Positions 1-8,001 of a DNA stretch of 26,612 bases are shown in pieces. The translations under genes and the position numbers were made by a program. The notes under the pieces were generated by a model. The model ran no database searches, was not told where the DNA came from, and saw nothing but the letters and a program-made list of their open reading frames with translations. Every line of letters starts with the position of its first letter. The first letter of the stretch is position 1. Source of the DNA: a virus; IMG/VR virus record IMGVR_UViG_3300025133_007509, positions 1-26,612 of that record; one strand, 5' to 3'.

Positions 1-1
1 A

Positions 2-703
2 ATGGTGAACCAGTATGGCGCTCTAATTATTTCTAACTTTGTTCTTCTTGCCCCGGCTCTTAAATCACATATCACGGCATCTTGTTCTTACATAATCTAT
101 GAACATGATCACAAATATGTAAGAACGCGTGACCCATCCAAGTTCGCCAACTTTTGTATCCCTGAGGACCAGATAATAAATAGAGAATTCTATGAGAACG
201 CAAAGAAGGTTGTAGTATTGAGCAGTATTTGCAAAGAGGTAATCGAAAAAAACCTCAAGATTGACAATGTACGTAACATCGGAACGAGCCTGTGGTCAAA
301 AGAGAAGCTTAAGTTTATTAAAGAGTTGTCCAAAAAGACGGAGAAGACAAAAGGAATGGCTCTTATGAATTCGACAAACAAGACAAAGGGAACAGTCCCA
401 GCTCTTCGATTCTGCCAGCAAAAAGGGTTAACTCCAGAAGTAATAGAATCACCAAATCAGTATGAATTTCTTACGATCCTGAGTCAATATGAATCACTTT
501 TGTTTTTACCTCAAGTGCTGGAAACCTATAGTCGATTAGTGGCAGAAGCAAAAATGTTAAATTGCGAAGTGATGACACAAAAGGCACTCATTGGGTTTAT
601 GAGTGAGTCATATTCAGATCAAACTGGCATATCTCTCATAGAGATTATAGAAGGCAAGGTTGACTCAGCATTAGATTATTTTTATGAGGTAATAACATCA
701 TGA
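2..703 (+). CDS. Glycosyltransferase-like protein, probably cut by the left edge
   Basis: The 233 residues read from an ATG at base 2, but the frame is open to the edge, so the true start probably lies outside the window. The second half resembles the nucleotide-sugar-binding half of GT-B (GT1/GT4-type) glycosyltransferases: a short strand followed by 'LETYSRLVAEAKML' at about residues 174-187, the place where these enzymes carry the conserved acidic helix. No signal peptide or membrane segment is visible. The stop overlaps the start of the next gene as ATGA (700-703), so it is translationally coupled to the heptose genes downstream. The family call rests on this one motif and on the neighbourhood; donor and acceptor are unknown. 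Confidence 0.5.
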   Translation: MVNQYGALIISNFVLLAPALKSHITASCSYIIYEHDHKYVRTRDPSKFANFCIPEDQIINREFYENAKKVVVLSSICKEVIEKNLKIDNVRNIGTSLWSKEKLKFIKELSKKTEKTKGMALMNSTNKTKGTVPALRFCQQKGLTPEVIESPNQYEFLTILSQYESLLFLPQVLETYSRLVAEAKMLNCEVMTQKALIGFMSESYSDQTGISLIEIIEGKVDSALDYFYEVITS

Positions 704-1557
704 TCCTGGTCACCGGCGCTGCAGGATTTATTGGTAGTTGTTTGCTAGAAGCAATAACAGAACCAACTGTGTGTGCAGACCCGGCCGGCTACAATATGCT
801 AGCACCAGAAGAAGCCATAGCAGAGCTACAAAGCTCAAAAGACATCAGTTGCGTCTACCATATGGGCGCTATTTCCTCAACAACCGAAACAAACTCGGTA
901 AAGTTAACAGAAAACAATATTTTGTATAGCCTCCGTATTCTGGAGGTGTGTATTATTAAGCAAATACCATTTATCTATGCATCTTCTGCTTCGGTTTATG
1001 GTGCCGCCACTGGTATACAAAGTGAATCACAATTGCTAGCTCCTATTAATGCGTATGCAAGCAGCAAGAGCGCCCTAGATTATTTTGTACAACTAAAAAT
1101 CGACTCTCACCCCGATGCACATATAGTTGGGTTGCGGTACTTTAATGTCTTTGGCCACCGCGAGCACCATAAGGGTGATATGGCCAGCCCGGTACACAAA
1201 TTTACTATACAGGGTCGAAAAACTGGCAAGATAAAAATCTTTGAAGGAAGCTCGGACTTCCAACGTGATTTTGTTCATATTGATGATGTTGTGGCGATGA
1301 CATTGGCTGCCCCCAGCTTTAAGTCGTCAGGAATTTATAATGTGGGAACTGGTGCAGCCCGCTCATTCCAAGATGTAGCAGAAATCATAGCAGCAGCGAC
1401 AGGTGCTGTGATTGAAGAGATCCCCTTCCCGCAACATCTTAAAGGAAAATACCAGAAGTACACTTGCAGCGACAATCATAAAATTTCTATGGCTGGATAT
1501 AACGAGCCACGCCAGAGTCTTGAAGAGGGAATCCGAAAAACGTTGGCGCTAATATGA
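700..1557 (+). CDS. hldD: ADP-L-glycero-D-manno-heptose 6-epimerase
   Basis: This extended short-chain dehydrogenase/reductase of 285 residues (E. coli HldD has 310) converts ADP-D-glycero-D-manno-heptose to the L,D form used in LPS inner core. The NAD(P)-binding GAAGFIG is at residues 6-12, the serine region YASSASVYG at 93-101 and the YxxxK pair at Y119/K123. Several blocks are specific to HldD rather than to general sugar epimerases: 'HKGDMASP', 'FEGSSDFQRDFVHIDDV', 'NVGTGAARSFQDVAE' and 'IPFPQHLKGKYQ'. The N-terminal half is shortened between the first glycine motif and the 'SSTTETN' segment. The next gene starts 4 bases before its stop, and the two following genes supply the preceding pathway steps. 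Confidence 0.93.
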   Translation: MILVTGAAGFIGSCLLEAITEPTVCADPAGYNMLAPEEAIAELQSSKDISCVYHMGAISSTTETNSVKLTENNILYSLRILEVCIIKQIPFIYASSASVYGAATGIQSESQLLAPINAYASSKSALDYFVQLKIDSHPDAHIVGLRYFNVFGHREHHKGDMASPVHKFTIQGRKTGKIKIFEGSSDFQRDFVHIDDVVAMTLAAPSFKSSGIYNVGTGAARSFQDVAEIIAAATGAVIEEIPFPQHLKGKYQKYTCSDNHKISMAGYNEPRQSLEEGIRKTLALI

Positions 1558-1952
1558 AAACTATTTTCATAAATGGATGCTTTGACGTATTGCACAGAGG
1601 GCACTTAGAAATGTTCAAATATGGCGCCAGCTTAGGCGACGAATTGGTAGTTGCTATCGATTCCGATAGAAAAGTGAAAGAAGCAAAAGGGCCCAACCGA
1701 CCGGTAAACAATGTAGAAGATAGAAAGTTTATGTTATCATCTTTACGTTATGTCGACCGAGTTGAGGTCTTTGACTCCCCCGAGGAGCTAGAAAATCTAG
1801 TACGAGTAAACGCCCCAGATATAATGATTGTGGGCTCCGACTGGAAAGGTAAAACAATTGTCGGCGGTGCTCACGCATATGAGATTAGATATTTTGAGAG
1901 AATAGATGGATACTCCACAACCCAAACAATTCAGAATATTAGTAATAGGTGA
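1554..1952 (+). CDS. hldE: D-beta-D-heptose 1-phosphate adenylyltransferase (HldE C-terminal half)
   Basis: This stand-alone nucleotidyltransferase of 132 residues corresponds to the C-terminal domain of bifunctional HldE (RfaE), which transfers AMP from ATP to heptose 1-phosphate. The cytidylyltransferase-like signature 'NGCFDVLHRGHL' spans residues 7-18, with the catalytic HxGH at H14-H17. 'GSDWKGKTIVGG' and the closing 'YSTTQTI' match the HldE domain rather than TagD or CoaD. It starts inside an ATGA overlap with hldD. Its 3' end overlaps the kinase gene by 47 bases in another frame. In E. coli the kinase comes first in one fused protein; here the halves are separate and the order is reversed. 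Confidence 0.92.
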   Translation: MKTIFINGCFDVLHRGHLEMFKYGASLGDELVVAIDSDRKVKEAKGPNRPVNNVEDRKFMLSSLRYVDRVEVFDSPEELENLVRVNAPDIMIVGSDWKGKTIVGGAHAYEIRYFERIDGYSTTQTIQNISNR

Positions 1953-2676
1953 TGCCTGCACGGATCGTTACTATTATGGTTCCGTAACCCGTTTAAGTCC
2001 AGAAGCCCCTGTCCCCGTTTTAAAGCATTTATACACCGAAGAGCGTTTGGGTATGTGTTTGAACGTGGGAGCCAACCTAGAGGCTCTGGGGGCCGTTGTA
2101 GGTGTTCTAAAGAATGATGAGATGATCTATAAAGATCGTTTCGTCGACGCAAAGACCAAGCAACACCTTCTTAGAGCAGATTTTGGCGAAAGTGGTACGG
2201 TACAGCCAATAGATCCACTTAAAGTAGATGTGTCGGATTATGATGCGGTGGTCGTATCCGATTATGATAAGGGATTTGTTTCCCGGGCAGCCGCCAACAG
2301 TATCACAATCAAATGTCATGATGCGGATATTCCCCTATTTGTGGATTCGAAAAAGAAAAATCTTGAATGTTATGGACACTGTTTCATTAAGATTAACGAA
2401 AAAGAAAGTGCTGAAATCCAATCACTCAACGACACAGCAAAATTAATTGTCACATTGGGGGGCCGAGGTGTTGAGTATGAAGGGGTCGTATATCCCACTC
2501 AAGAATGTGAGGTGTTTGATGTATCTGGCGCCGGCGACACGTTCTTGGCAGCCATGGCTCACAAGTACCTAGAAACCAAAAAGATGCCCACATCGCTTAA
2601 GTTTGCTAATGAATGTGCTAGAATAGTAGTACAAAAGTTTGGCACGTACTGCCTCAAGCCGGAAGACCTTATATAA
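1906..2676 (+). CDS. hldE: D-beta-D-heptose 7-phosphate kinase (HldE N-terminal half), shortened
   Basis: This PfkB-family sugar kinase of 256 residues would phosphorylate heptose 7-phosphate at C1. 'SPEAPVPVL' at residues 31-39 is a hallmark of the HldE kinase, and the PfkB anion hole and catalytic base are in 'DVSGAGDT' at 205-212 (D211). The E. coli kinase domain is about 318 residues. Here roughly 60 are missing, mainly between 'GANLEALGA' and the 'LLRADF' strand that matches 'LIRLDF' in E. coli, which trims the lid/dimer region. The ATG at 1906 is the only reasonable Met start and gives a 47-base overlap with the adenylyltransferase gene. The ATP- and base-site motifs are intact, so it is likely active. 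Confidence 0.9.
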   Translation: MDTPQPKQFRILVIGDACTDRYYYGSVTRLSPEAPVPVLKHLYTEERLGMCLNVGANLEALGAVVGVLKNDEMIYKDRFVDAKTKQHLLRADFGESGTVQPIDPLKVDVSDYDAVVVSDYDKGFVSRAAANSITIKCHDADIPLFVDSKKKNLECYGHCFIKINEKESAEIQSLNDTAKLIVTLGGRGVEYEGVVYPTQECEVFDVSGAGDTFLAAMAHKYLETKKMPTSLKFANECARIVVQKFGTYCLKPEDLI

Positions 2677-2677
2677 A

Positions 2678-2998
2678 ATGACGTATGTATTTGATATTGA
2701 TGGGACCATCTGTACAATAACGAATAGTGATTATGCTAATGCAGAGCCTATTCTTGAGCGTATAGAGGCAGTCAACGCCCTCTATGATGAAGGACACACA
2801 ATTATATTTCAGACCGCCCGCGGGATGGGAAGAACGCGCAACAACCCCACCGCCGCCGGGGAAATATTCTATGCGTTTACTCACCAGCAACTGACTGTAT
2901 GGGGAGTGAAATTTCATTCTCTATTTCTAGGGAAGGCCGCCGGCGATGTTTATATCGATGATAAAGGAATAAAAGATGAAGACTTCTTTACCAATTAA
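2678..2998 (+). CDS. Small HAD-family phosphatase; candidate for the GmhB step
   Basis: This capless HAD hydrolase has 106 residues. Motif I is 'FDIDGT' with D6 nucleophile and D8, motif II T46 in 'FQTAR', motif III probably K86, and motif IV the acidic pair in 'YIDDKG' (D94, D95). The start at 2678 sits just before motif I; an in-frame ATG at 2639 would add 13 residues of the kinase overlap and is less likely. It lies one base after the heptose kinase, and the only ADP-heptose step between kinase and adenylyltransferase is dephosphorylation of heptose 1,7-bisphosphate (GmhB, about 190 residues in E. coli). Similar short HADs are annotated as capsule phosphatases. Family membership is clear; the substrate is inferred from context only. 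Confidence 0.75.
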   Translation: MTYVFDIDGTICTITNSDYANAEPILERIEAVNALYDEGHTIIFQTARGMGRTRNNPTAAGEIFYAFTHQQLTVWGVKFHSLFLGKAAGDVYIDDKGIKDEDFFTN

Positions 2999-3335
2999 GT
3001 ATGTCCCCAAAGGATGGGGCTTTGAAAAGTGGATTGTTAATAACGAGGAGTATTGCGGTAAACTGTTGTACTTTGTCAAGGGACGGAAGTGCTCTTGGCA
3101 TTACCACGAACTTAAAGATGAGGTATTCTACATCCAGTCGGGAAAGATGCTGGTAAAGTATTCTGATGAGGATAATCTTGATACAGCCCAAGAGCTGATT
3201 CTGGAACGCGGCGATAACTTCCACGTGTATCGAGGACTAAGACACCAAATGTTGGCGCTAGAGGACACTGAGTTGTTTGAGTTCTCGACTCAGCATTTTG
3301 ATGAAGATTCATATCGAATCGAAAAAGGAGACTAA
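2976..3335 (+). CDS. Cupin-fold protein, sugar-isomerase-like
   Basis: This single-domain cupin has 119 residues. The metal-binding set is complete: H42 and H44 in 'WHYHELKDEVFYI', E49, and H90 in 'LRHQM'. The 'GWGFEKWI' opening followed by 'HYH..KDE.FYI..G' resembles the C-terminal cupin of type II mannose-6-phosphate isomerase/GDP-mannose pyrophosphorylase, but the pyrophosphorylase domain is absent. It overlaps the HAD gene by 23 bases in another frame. It could be a sugar isomerase, an epimerase or a non-catalytic sugar-binding cupin; the sequence does not decide between these. Confidence 0.8.
   Translation: MKTSLPIKYVPKGWGFEKWIVNNEEYCGKLLYFVKGRKCSWHYHELKDEVFYIQSGKMLVKYSDEDNLDTAQELILERGDNFHVYRGLRHQMLALEDTELFEFSTQHFDEDSYRIEKGD
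3325..3330 (+). promoter_or_regulatory. Ribosome-binding site that fixes the start of the tandem methyltransferase
   Basis: AAGGAG lies 6 bases before the ATG at 3337. The same frame is open further upstream from 3277, but only the 3337 start has this spacing. It lies within the last codons of the cupin gene. Confidence 0.7.
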
Positions 3336-3336
3336 A

Positions 3337-4545
3337 ATGGATAAATACAAAAAAAGATTAGAGGACCTACAAGGCTTTATTAATAATAGAAACAAAGGAT
3401 ATCTCAATAGAAGCACCTTCGCGTACGAAAGTGTTAATCAAGAGATAGAAAGTCTTTGTCATACGTTATATAACAACAAGGTCAATAATATTATAGAGAT
3501 AGGTACCTATTGTGGTATTTCTGCTGCTTTGTTCTCTAGCGTGATAAAAGGCAACGTATATACAATTAATGTTTCTAAAGAAGAAATGGGTAAGGCTAAA
3601 ATATTATGGGAAAAAGTGGGAGCAACAAACATTATTCAACTTGAAGGAGACTCACTGACAGTCCTCCCCGAATTAATAAAAGAAGTGAACGATGTTGGAT
3701 TTATCTATGTGGACGGCGAGCACTGGAGAGACTATCCTCTTAAAGAGTATGAAATTATAAAGAAAAACTTAGACTTAGGTTATCTTGCAAAGGATGCTTT
3801 AATCTATTTTGATGATGGTCGTACAGATGTTCAAAAAGTTATAGAAAAGTATGGTCTTGCTACGATTCTTATGAAAAACAACGCTTTAAGAGCTTATGAA
3901 ACGTTAGGAAACTTTAAGTTAGAGGAAGAGTTATTCACACAAGGTACAGAAAAAGCAGGATTAGATGAATTCGCCACGTATTTTAAAAAATATAAAGCAG
4001 GGCTCCATTGCCGAGCAAACACGTTCGGAGTGGCTCTGTCTTTGGCTTATAAAAGAAATCATAGGATATTAGTTGAAACGGGCACCGCGCGGAAGGAACA
4101 ACCAGATTTTCGAGGTGATGGCGCAAGTACTGTTCTCCTCGGAGACTATTGCTCTGTGTGGGGCGGGGAGGTGTGGACAATTGATAATGACGAAGAATGT
4201 ATAAAGAACTGTCGCACCGTGACAGAAAGATATAAGAAGCACATAAATTATATAGTATCAGACTCGGTTGAATTTTTAGATAATTTTGATCAAAAAATCG
4301 ATTTTTTATATTTAGACTCTATGATCGCGTCCGACCCTAGGGCGCATATGCATAATCTACTAGAGTTTCAAAAAGCAGAAAAATTTCTACATAAAGACTC
4401 GGTGGTTCTGATAGATGATTGTTATATAGAAGACAGTATATGTGTGAGAGGAAAAGGAGTACTCAGTTGCGAATATATGATTTCTAATGGCTGGAAGTTG
4501 TTAAATCCATCGGGCAACCAAGCACTATTCGTTAGGGTTGACTAA
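3337..4545 (+). CDS. Tandem double class I SAM methyltransferase
   Basis: The 402-residue protein has two Rossmann methyltransferase units in a row. The first (about 45-190) has motif I 'EIGTYCG' at 54-60 and 'FIYVDGEH' at 122-129. The second (about 240-400) has 'ETGTARK' at 247-253 and 'FLYLDSM' at 323-329. Both resemble the Methyltransf_24 / CmcI-like group found in glycan clusters, where they methylate sugars or attached acyl groups. A strong AAGGAG fixes the start. Base composition is lower in G+C than flanking genes: 3541-3600 has 18 G/C of 60, against 31 of 60 at 4561-4620 next door. The fusion suggests either two methyl transfers on one sugar or one catalytic and one structural unit. 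Confidence 0.8.
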   Translation: MDKYKKRLEDLQGFINNRNKGYLNRSTFAYESVNQEIESLCHTLYNNKVNNIIEIGTYCGISAALFSSVIKGNVYTINVSKEEMGKAKILWEKVGATNIIQLEGDSLTVLPELIKEVNDVGFIYVDGEHWRDYPLKEYEIIKKNLDLGYLAKDALIYFDDGRTDVQKVIEKYGLATILMKNNALRAYETLGNFKLEEELFTQGTEKAGLDEFATYFKKYKAGLHCRANTFGVALSLAYKRNHRILVETGTARKEQPDFRGDGASTVLLGDYCSVWGGEVWTIDNDEECIKNCRTVTERYKKHINYIVSDSVEFLDNFDQKIDFLYLDSMIASDPRAHMHNLLEFQKAEKFLHKDSVVLIDDCYIEDSICVRGKGVLSCEYMISNGWKLLNPSGNQALFVRVD

Positions 4546-4548
4546 TAA

Positions 4549-5364
4549 ATGAATTACTTGTTTATGTGCATGAAGCGCAGTGGCCAACACGGAGTTCTGA
4601 ATTGGTTTGCCCAACAAGCGAACCATGATGTCCTGCATTATAATAACTGTATTAATGGCTGGGGCACAACCCGGCTACTGCCGATGAAAGAGCATATGGT
4701 GGTACACTATCGTTATAATGGTACTGAACATGAAGTGAAGAATTATTTTGTGGATCATAAAATTGATTTTACAGCCAGTGAGGCTTTGCGAAAAGAATTT
4801 TACGATGCGGACTTCTCGGAGGTTGTGGACAACATCTACAATATTGAAGATCTGACATTCGAGGACTATAACCGATTAAAGATGTGGAATTTTGAGGAAA
4901 TGAAGGATGGGGGGAAAACGGTACTTATCGTGAGAGATCCATTTAATTTCATTGCTTCGTGTTTACAGAGGCTCAAGAATCCACCAGACGCAGGAGCAAC
5001 AGATGTGGGAACGCAACTTCCCACCAGAATAAAAGAATGGAAAAGGCACGCCCGACAAGCACTCAGTGCTGATGAAAGCAGTCAGCCAATTGAGATTATT
5101 AACTTTAATGAATGGTTCGCTAGCGAAGAATACCGGCGACAGCTATGTGTACGCTTGGGATTAGAGTTTACTGATCGTGGGCTGAATAAGGTTATGAACT
5201 TCGGCAGCGGCAGCTCTTTCGACCGTGAGAAGTTCGATGGCAATGCTCAACAGATGAAGGTACTCACTCGGTATGAAGAATGGAAAGATCACACCGCGTT
5301 CAAGCATCTTGTCGACGACGAAATTGTAGAATTGGCTTCGGCGCTGTTTGGGATAAAGCTATGA
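4549..5364 (+). CDS. Sulfotransferase-like protein
   Basis: The 271-residue protein has a P-loop-like opening, 'MKRSGQHGVLNWF' at residues 8-20, in the place of the 5'-phosphosulfate-binding loop of PAPS sulfotransferases. 'LIVRDPFNFIASCLQ' at 126-140 matches the 3'-phosphate-binding motif with R129/D130. The two motifs are about 110 residues apart, as in the family. It would transfer sulfate from PAPS to a sugar hydroxyl. No PAPS-forming genes are seen here, so the donor would come from the host. The gene is 3 bases after the methyltransferase and overlaps the next gene as ATGA. Other P-loop kinases could look similar at the first motif, but the RDP motif supports a sulfotransferase. Confidence 0.72.
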   Translation: MNYLFMCMKRSGQHGVLNWFAQQANHDVLHYNNCINGWGTTRLLPMKEHMVVHYRYNGTEHEVKNYFVDHKIDFTASEALRKEFYDADFSEVVDNIYNIEDLTFEDYNRLKMWNFEEMKDGGKTVLIVRDPFNFIASCLQRLKNPPDAGATDVGTQLPTRIKEWKRHARQALSADESSQPIEIINFNEWFASEEYRRQLCVRLGLEFTDRGLNKVMNFGSGSSFDREKFDGNAQQMKVLTRYEEWKDHTAFKHLVDDEIVELASALFGIKL

Positions 5365-6119
5365 AAGATATCTTAGTCATCTATCCTCATGGGCTTGGGG
5401 ATTGTGTTCTTTTAACGCCGACCCTAAGAGAGTACTATCATAAACATGGACAGAAGCTTAATATTGCGACTCTAGAGAGATTCCGATCTGCGCAGTTCTT
5501 CGATCATAATCCCTATGTGGATCAGATCTATTATACCAAAGATGCTTGGCTAGATTATCCTAATTCACAAGTCGGCTTTAATACTGTATACAATGATTGG
5601 AAAACTTACGCCCGCGAGCAAGGGTTACGAGGAGTTGTGATGCCAATGCATTCTAATCCCATAAGTAAGATCATTCTGAATTTTAAATATTTAGGGATCC
5701 CTGCGGATGCAAATCCAGTAACTGAGTTGCATACCACGTCTGAAGATGTTGCCGTAGCGGATAATATAATCGCAAAACTAGTAGGAGATGCTCCTTTTGG
5801 GTTTGTGCAAACCAATACGGGAGTCCCGTCAAAAGATCTCCCAGCTGATTACGGCCGCACTTGGCTTAAAGACCAGCGTGGACTTGAAAATGTTATAGAA
5901 ATTGGAAAAGAGATAGGTGCTCTAGATTATAATATTAACATACAGTTCGAGATTTTACGTCGAGCCGCGGCAGTGTGTATCCCAGATTCGGTTTTTTACC
6001 ACGCCTGTCATGCAATGAACAAGCCCATTGATTTGGTTTATTTTGGCCGCGGCAAAGGCATCTATGATCGAGTTCGTCCTTTGCATGAGGTAAAAGAAAA
6101 TGTGGTATTTAAATTATGA
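5361..6119 (+). CDS. Glycosyltransferase family 9 (heptosyltransferase-like)
   Basis: This 252-residue protein starts inside an ATGA overlap with the sulfotransferase gene. An in-frame ATG at 5280 would read through the end of that gene and is rejected. The opening 'IYPHGLGDCVLLTPTLREY' is the GT9 N-terminal signature (family form: GxGDxxxxxPxxxxL). 'CIPDSVFYHACHAMNKP' near residues 206-222 occupies the place of the C-terminal 'D(T/S)..(M/F)H.A' donor-site motif. The members known from LPS synthesis (WaaC, WaaF, WaaQ) use ADP-heptose, which fits the hld genes upstream. It is about 80-100 residues shorter than WaaC/WaaF, so the acceptor half is reduced. Donor identity is inferred. Confidence 0.78.
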   Translation: MKDILVIYPHGLGDCVLLTPTLREYYHKHGQKLNIATLERFRSAQFFDHNPYVDQIYYTKDAWLDYPNSQVGFNTVYNDWKTYAREQGLRGVVMPMHSNPISKIILNFKYLGIPADANPVTELHTTSEDVAVADNIIAKLVGDAPFGFVQTNTGVPSKDLPADYGRTWLKDQRGLENVIEIGKEIGALDYNINIQFEILRRAAAVCIPDSVFYHACHAMNKPIDLVYFGRGKGIYDRVRPLHEVKENVVFKL

Positions 6120-7000
6120 AGATTTTATTCATTGGCGTATTTGATAGCGCTAATCGGTCAACCAATAACGCACAATTGCGTGGGTTCCTTAAGACAGGAG
6201 CACAGGTTATAGGGATTAATTTCCGACAAAAACAACAAGAAATAGGATCCGAAGCGCTGGATCAACTAATCATTGATACATGCCGAGAAAGACGCCCCGA
6301 TCTAGTAGTATTCTCTAAGTGCGCGGAGTTAGATACTCGCGTCTTTGTGGAGTGCTCAGAGCTAACAACGACTTGCCTGTGGTGGATGGACCCTCTGAGC
6401 ACCCTCAATCAGACAACCGGAATCTTAGATAAGGCCCGTCATAGTACATATGTTTGCACTGGTGTTGCTAACACTATTAGTGTTTTTAAGGAAGTCAATC
6501 CGGAGGTGCATTATATACTGGAAGGCTATGACCCATTATTCCATAAGCCTCACGAAGCAGATCAAGATCTGGGCCTCACATTTATCGGGTCATTACATTC
6601 GGAGCGGAGAAAATGGCTAACCGCCATAGACCACCCGGTTACCCATGTGTCGAATGCCTATGCGGGCGAGCATGCGGTGGTTGTGTCCAGAACGAAGATA
6701 AATCTTAATTTGGCCACTATGGGCGGTGCTTCTGATAGGGTATATAAGGTCCTCGGCGCCCGGGGTTTTCTCCTTACGTCAGATTGGGAAGGACGTCAAG
6801 AGCTGTTTACCGATGGTGAGGATTTGGTTATCTATACCGACGCAGATGACCTTAATCAAAAGATAACTTATTACTTAAAAAATCCGGAAAAGAGAGATAA
6901 AATAAGGCTGCAGGGATATAAGAAGGTTCAGGGCATGTCAAAGGACGCCTGGGCCCAGAAGATCCTCGACATCTACCACGAGAAGGTAACTAATTCATGA
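6116..7000 (+). CDS. CgeB-type glycosyltransferase
   Basis: The 294-residue protein has the layout of the CgeB / Glyco_trans_1_2 group of GT-B glycosyltransferases. A Rossmann half opens with 'MKILFIGVFDS', a linker carries 'ILEGYDPLFH' (as in the family's '.P.g.dp..f.P'), and the C-terminal half carries 'FIGSLHSERRKWL' and 'DRVYKVLGARGFLLTSD' at about residues 207-223. In this group the last block is the nucleotide-sugar-binding helix, normally followed by an acidic residue pair, here 'GRQELFTDGEDLV'. No membrane segment is visible. It overlaps both neighbours as ATGA. Donor and acceptor cannot be read from sequence. Confidence 0.8.
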   Translation: MKILFIGVFDSANRSTNNAQLRGFLKTGAQVIGINFRQKQQEIGSEALDQLIIDTCRERRPDLVVFSKCAELDTRVFVECSELTTTCLWWMDPLSTLNQTTGILDKARHSTYVCTGVANTISVFKEVNPEVHYILEGYDPLFHKPHEADQDLGLTFIGSLHSERRKWLTAIDHPVTHVSNAYAGEHAVVVSRTKINLNLATMGGASDRVYKVLGARGFLLTSDWEGRQELFTDGEDLVIYTDADDLNQKITYYLKNPEKRDKIRLQGYKKVQGMSKDAWAQKILDIYHEKVTNS

Positions 7001-8001
7001 CAGAACGCGTTAAAATAGGCCTTGTAGGAACGGGCTATTGGGGGAAAAATCTTCTCCGAAACTTTGTTAATTGTACGTTGACCACTGTAACAGCAGTTTG
7101 TGATGCTAATACAGAACTAGCCAAAACACGCATAGAAGATTATGGAGACATAGAAATTTATGCTGATGTGACCACAATGCTAGAAAATGCAAATGTAGAT
7201 GCTATTGCTGTTGCCACTCCGGTACGCACGCACTTTGATATTGCCATGGCAGCATTGCGGTGCGGAAAGCACGTCCTTGTTGAAAAGCCAATTGCGTTAA
7301 ATTATGAGCAGGCAACACAGTTGGTAGCTGAGGCAAGCAACAACAATCTTACACTGATGTGTGATCATACCTTCTGTTATTCGGGCCCCGTCAGGCGTAT
7401 TCGTCAAGTTATAGAAAGTGGAATATTGGGAGACGTTGTAACTATTAACTCCACAAGAACAAACCTTGGATTGTTTCAGAAAGATGTCAATGTGTTGTGG
7501 GATTTAGCCCCGCACGACTTGTCGATTTGTGAATACATTTTGGGGGACTCATATTCTCCGGTTTCGGTTAGAGCAACAGGCACCAAACATCCTCATTCTC
7601 CTTTTGTAGCTGACGCTCATATGCACCTATCATTAGAAAACAATGTGAATATTGCTATTCATAATAGCTGGTTAGCACCAACTAAGACACGTCAATTTAC
7701 TATAGTAGGAACAAAAAAGATGCTTGTGTGGGATGACTTGAGTCCTAACGATAAAGTAAAAATATGTCATAAAAATATGCGAAAGGATGGGGAGGTTTTT
7801 GTTTACACTGACGATGGTACAACTTGCCCATCAATAGATATGACTGAGCCGCTGCTGGAAGTAGCTAATGATTTTGCTAGGTGCGTACTCACCGGAGATA
7901 GTCCTGTTGCCCCTGGTCATACGGCAGCTCAAATAGTTCAGATTTTAGAGTTGGCAGACGAATGTCTTGTGACTTCTGAAACGCTGGAGGTCTCCTCGTG
8001 A
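6997..8001 (+). CDS. Gfo/Idh/MocA oxidoreductase, UDP-sugar 3-dehydrogenase type
   Basis: The 334-residue NAD(P)-dependent dehydrogenase has 'GTGYWG' at residues 11-16, the family 'EKP' at 96-98 and 'WDLAPHDLSI' around 168-177, whose His is the proposed catalytic residue in WlbA. The best functional match by motif and neighbours is WlbA/WbpB/GnnA, which oxidises C3 of a UDP-HexNAc(uronate) before transamination. The aminotransferase and acetyltransferase that complete such a pathway follow directly, with ATGA and GTGA overlaps. WbpB in particular needs 2-oxoglutarate-coupled NADH recycling; whether this enzyme does cannot be seen. The UDP-GlcNAcA-forming dehydrogenase WbpA/WlbO is absent. Confidence 0.85.
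   Translation: MTERVKIGLVGTGYWGKNLLRNFVNCTLTTVTAVCDANTELAKTRIEDYGDIEIYADVTTMLENANVDAIAVATPVRTHFDIAMAALRCGKHVLVEKPIALNYEQATQLVAEASNNNLTLMCDHTFCYSGPVRRIRQVIESGILGDVVTINSTRTNLGLFQKDVNVLWDLAPHDLSICEYILGDSYSPVSVRATGTKHPHSPFVADAHMHLSLENNVNIAIHNSWLAPTKTRQFTIVGTKKMLVWDDLSPNDKVKICHKNMRKDGEVFVYTDDGTTCPSIDMTEPLLEVANDFARCVLTGDSPVAPGHTAAQIVQILELADECLVTSETLEVSS

Noticed and set aside
1554-2676. Sequencing frameshift breaking a fused hldE
   Set aside because: The domains are in the opposite order to fused HldE and each has its own start and complete motifs, so a frameshift cannot explain the layout.
5280-5360. Upstream in-frame start for the GT9 gene
   Set aside because: The extra 27 residues read through the end of the sulfotransferase gene in another frame, are Arg/Cys rich, and the 5361 start sits in an ATGA overlap directly before the family signature.
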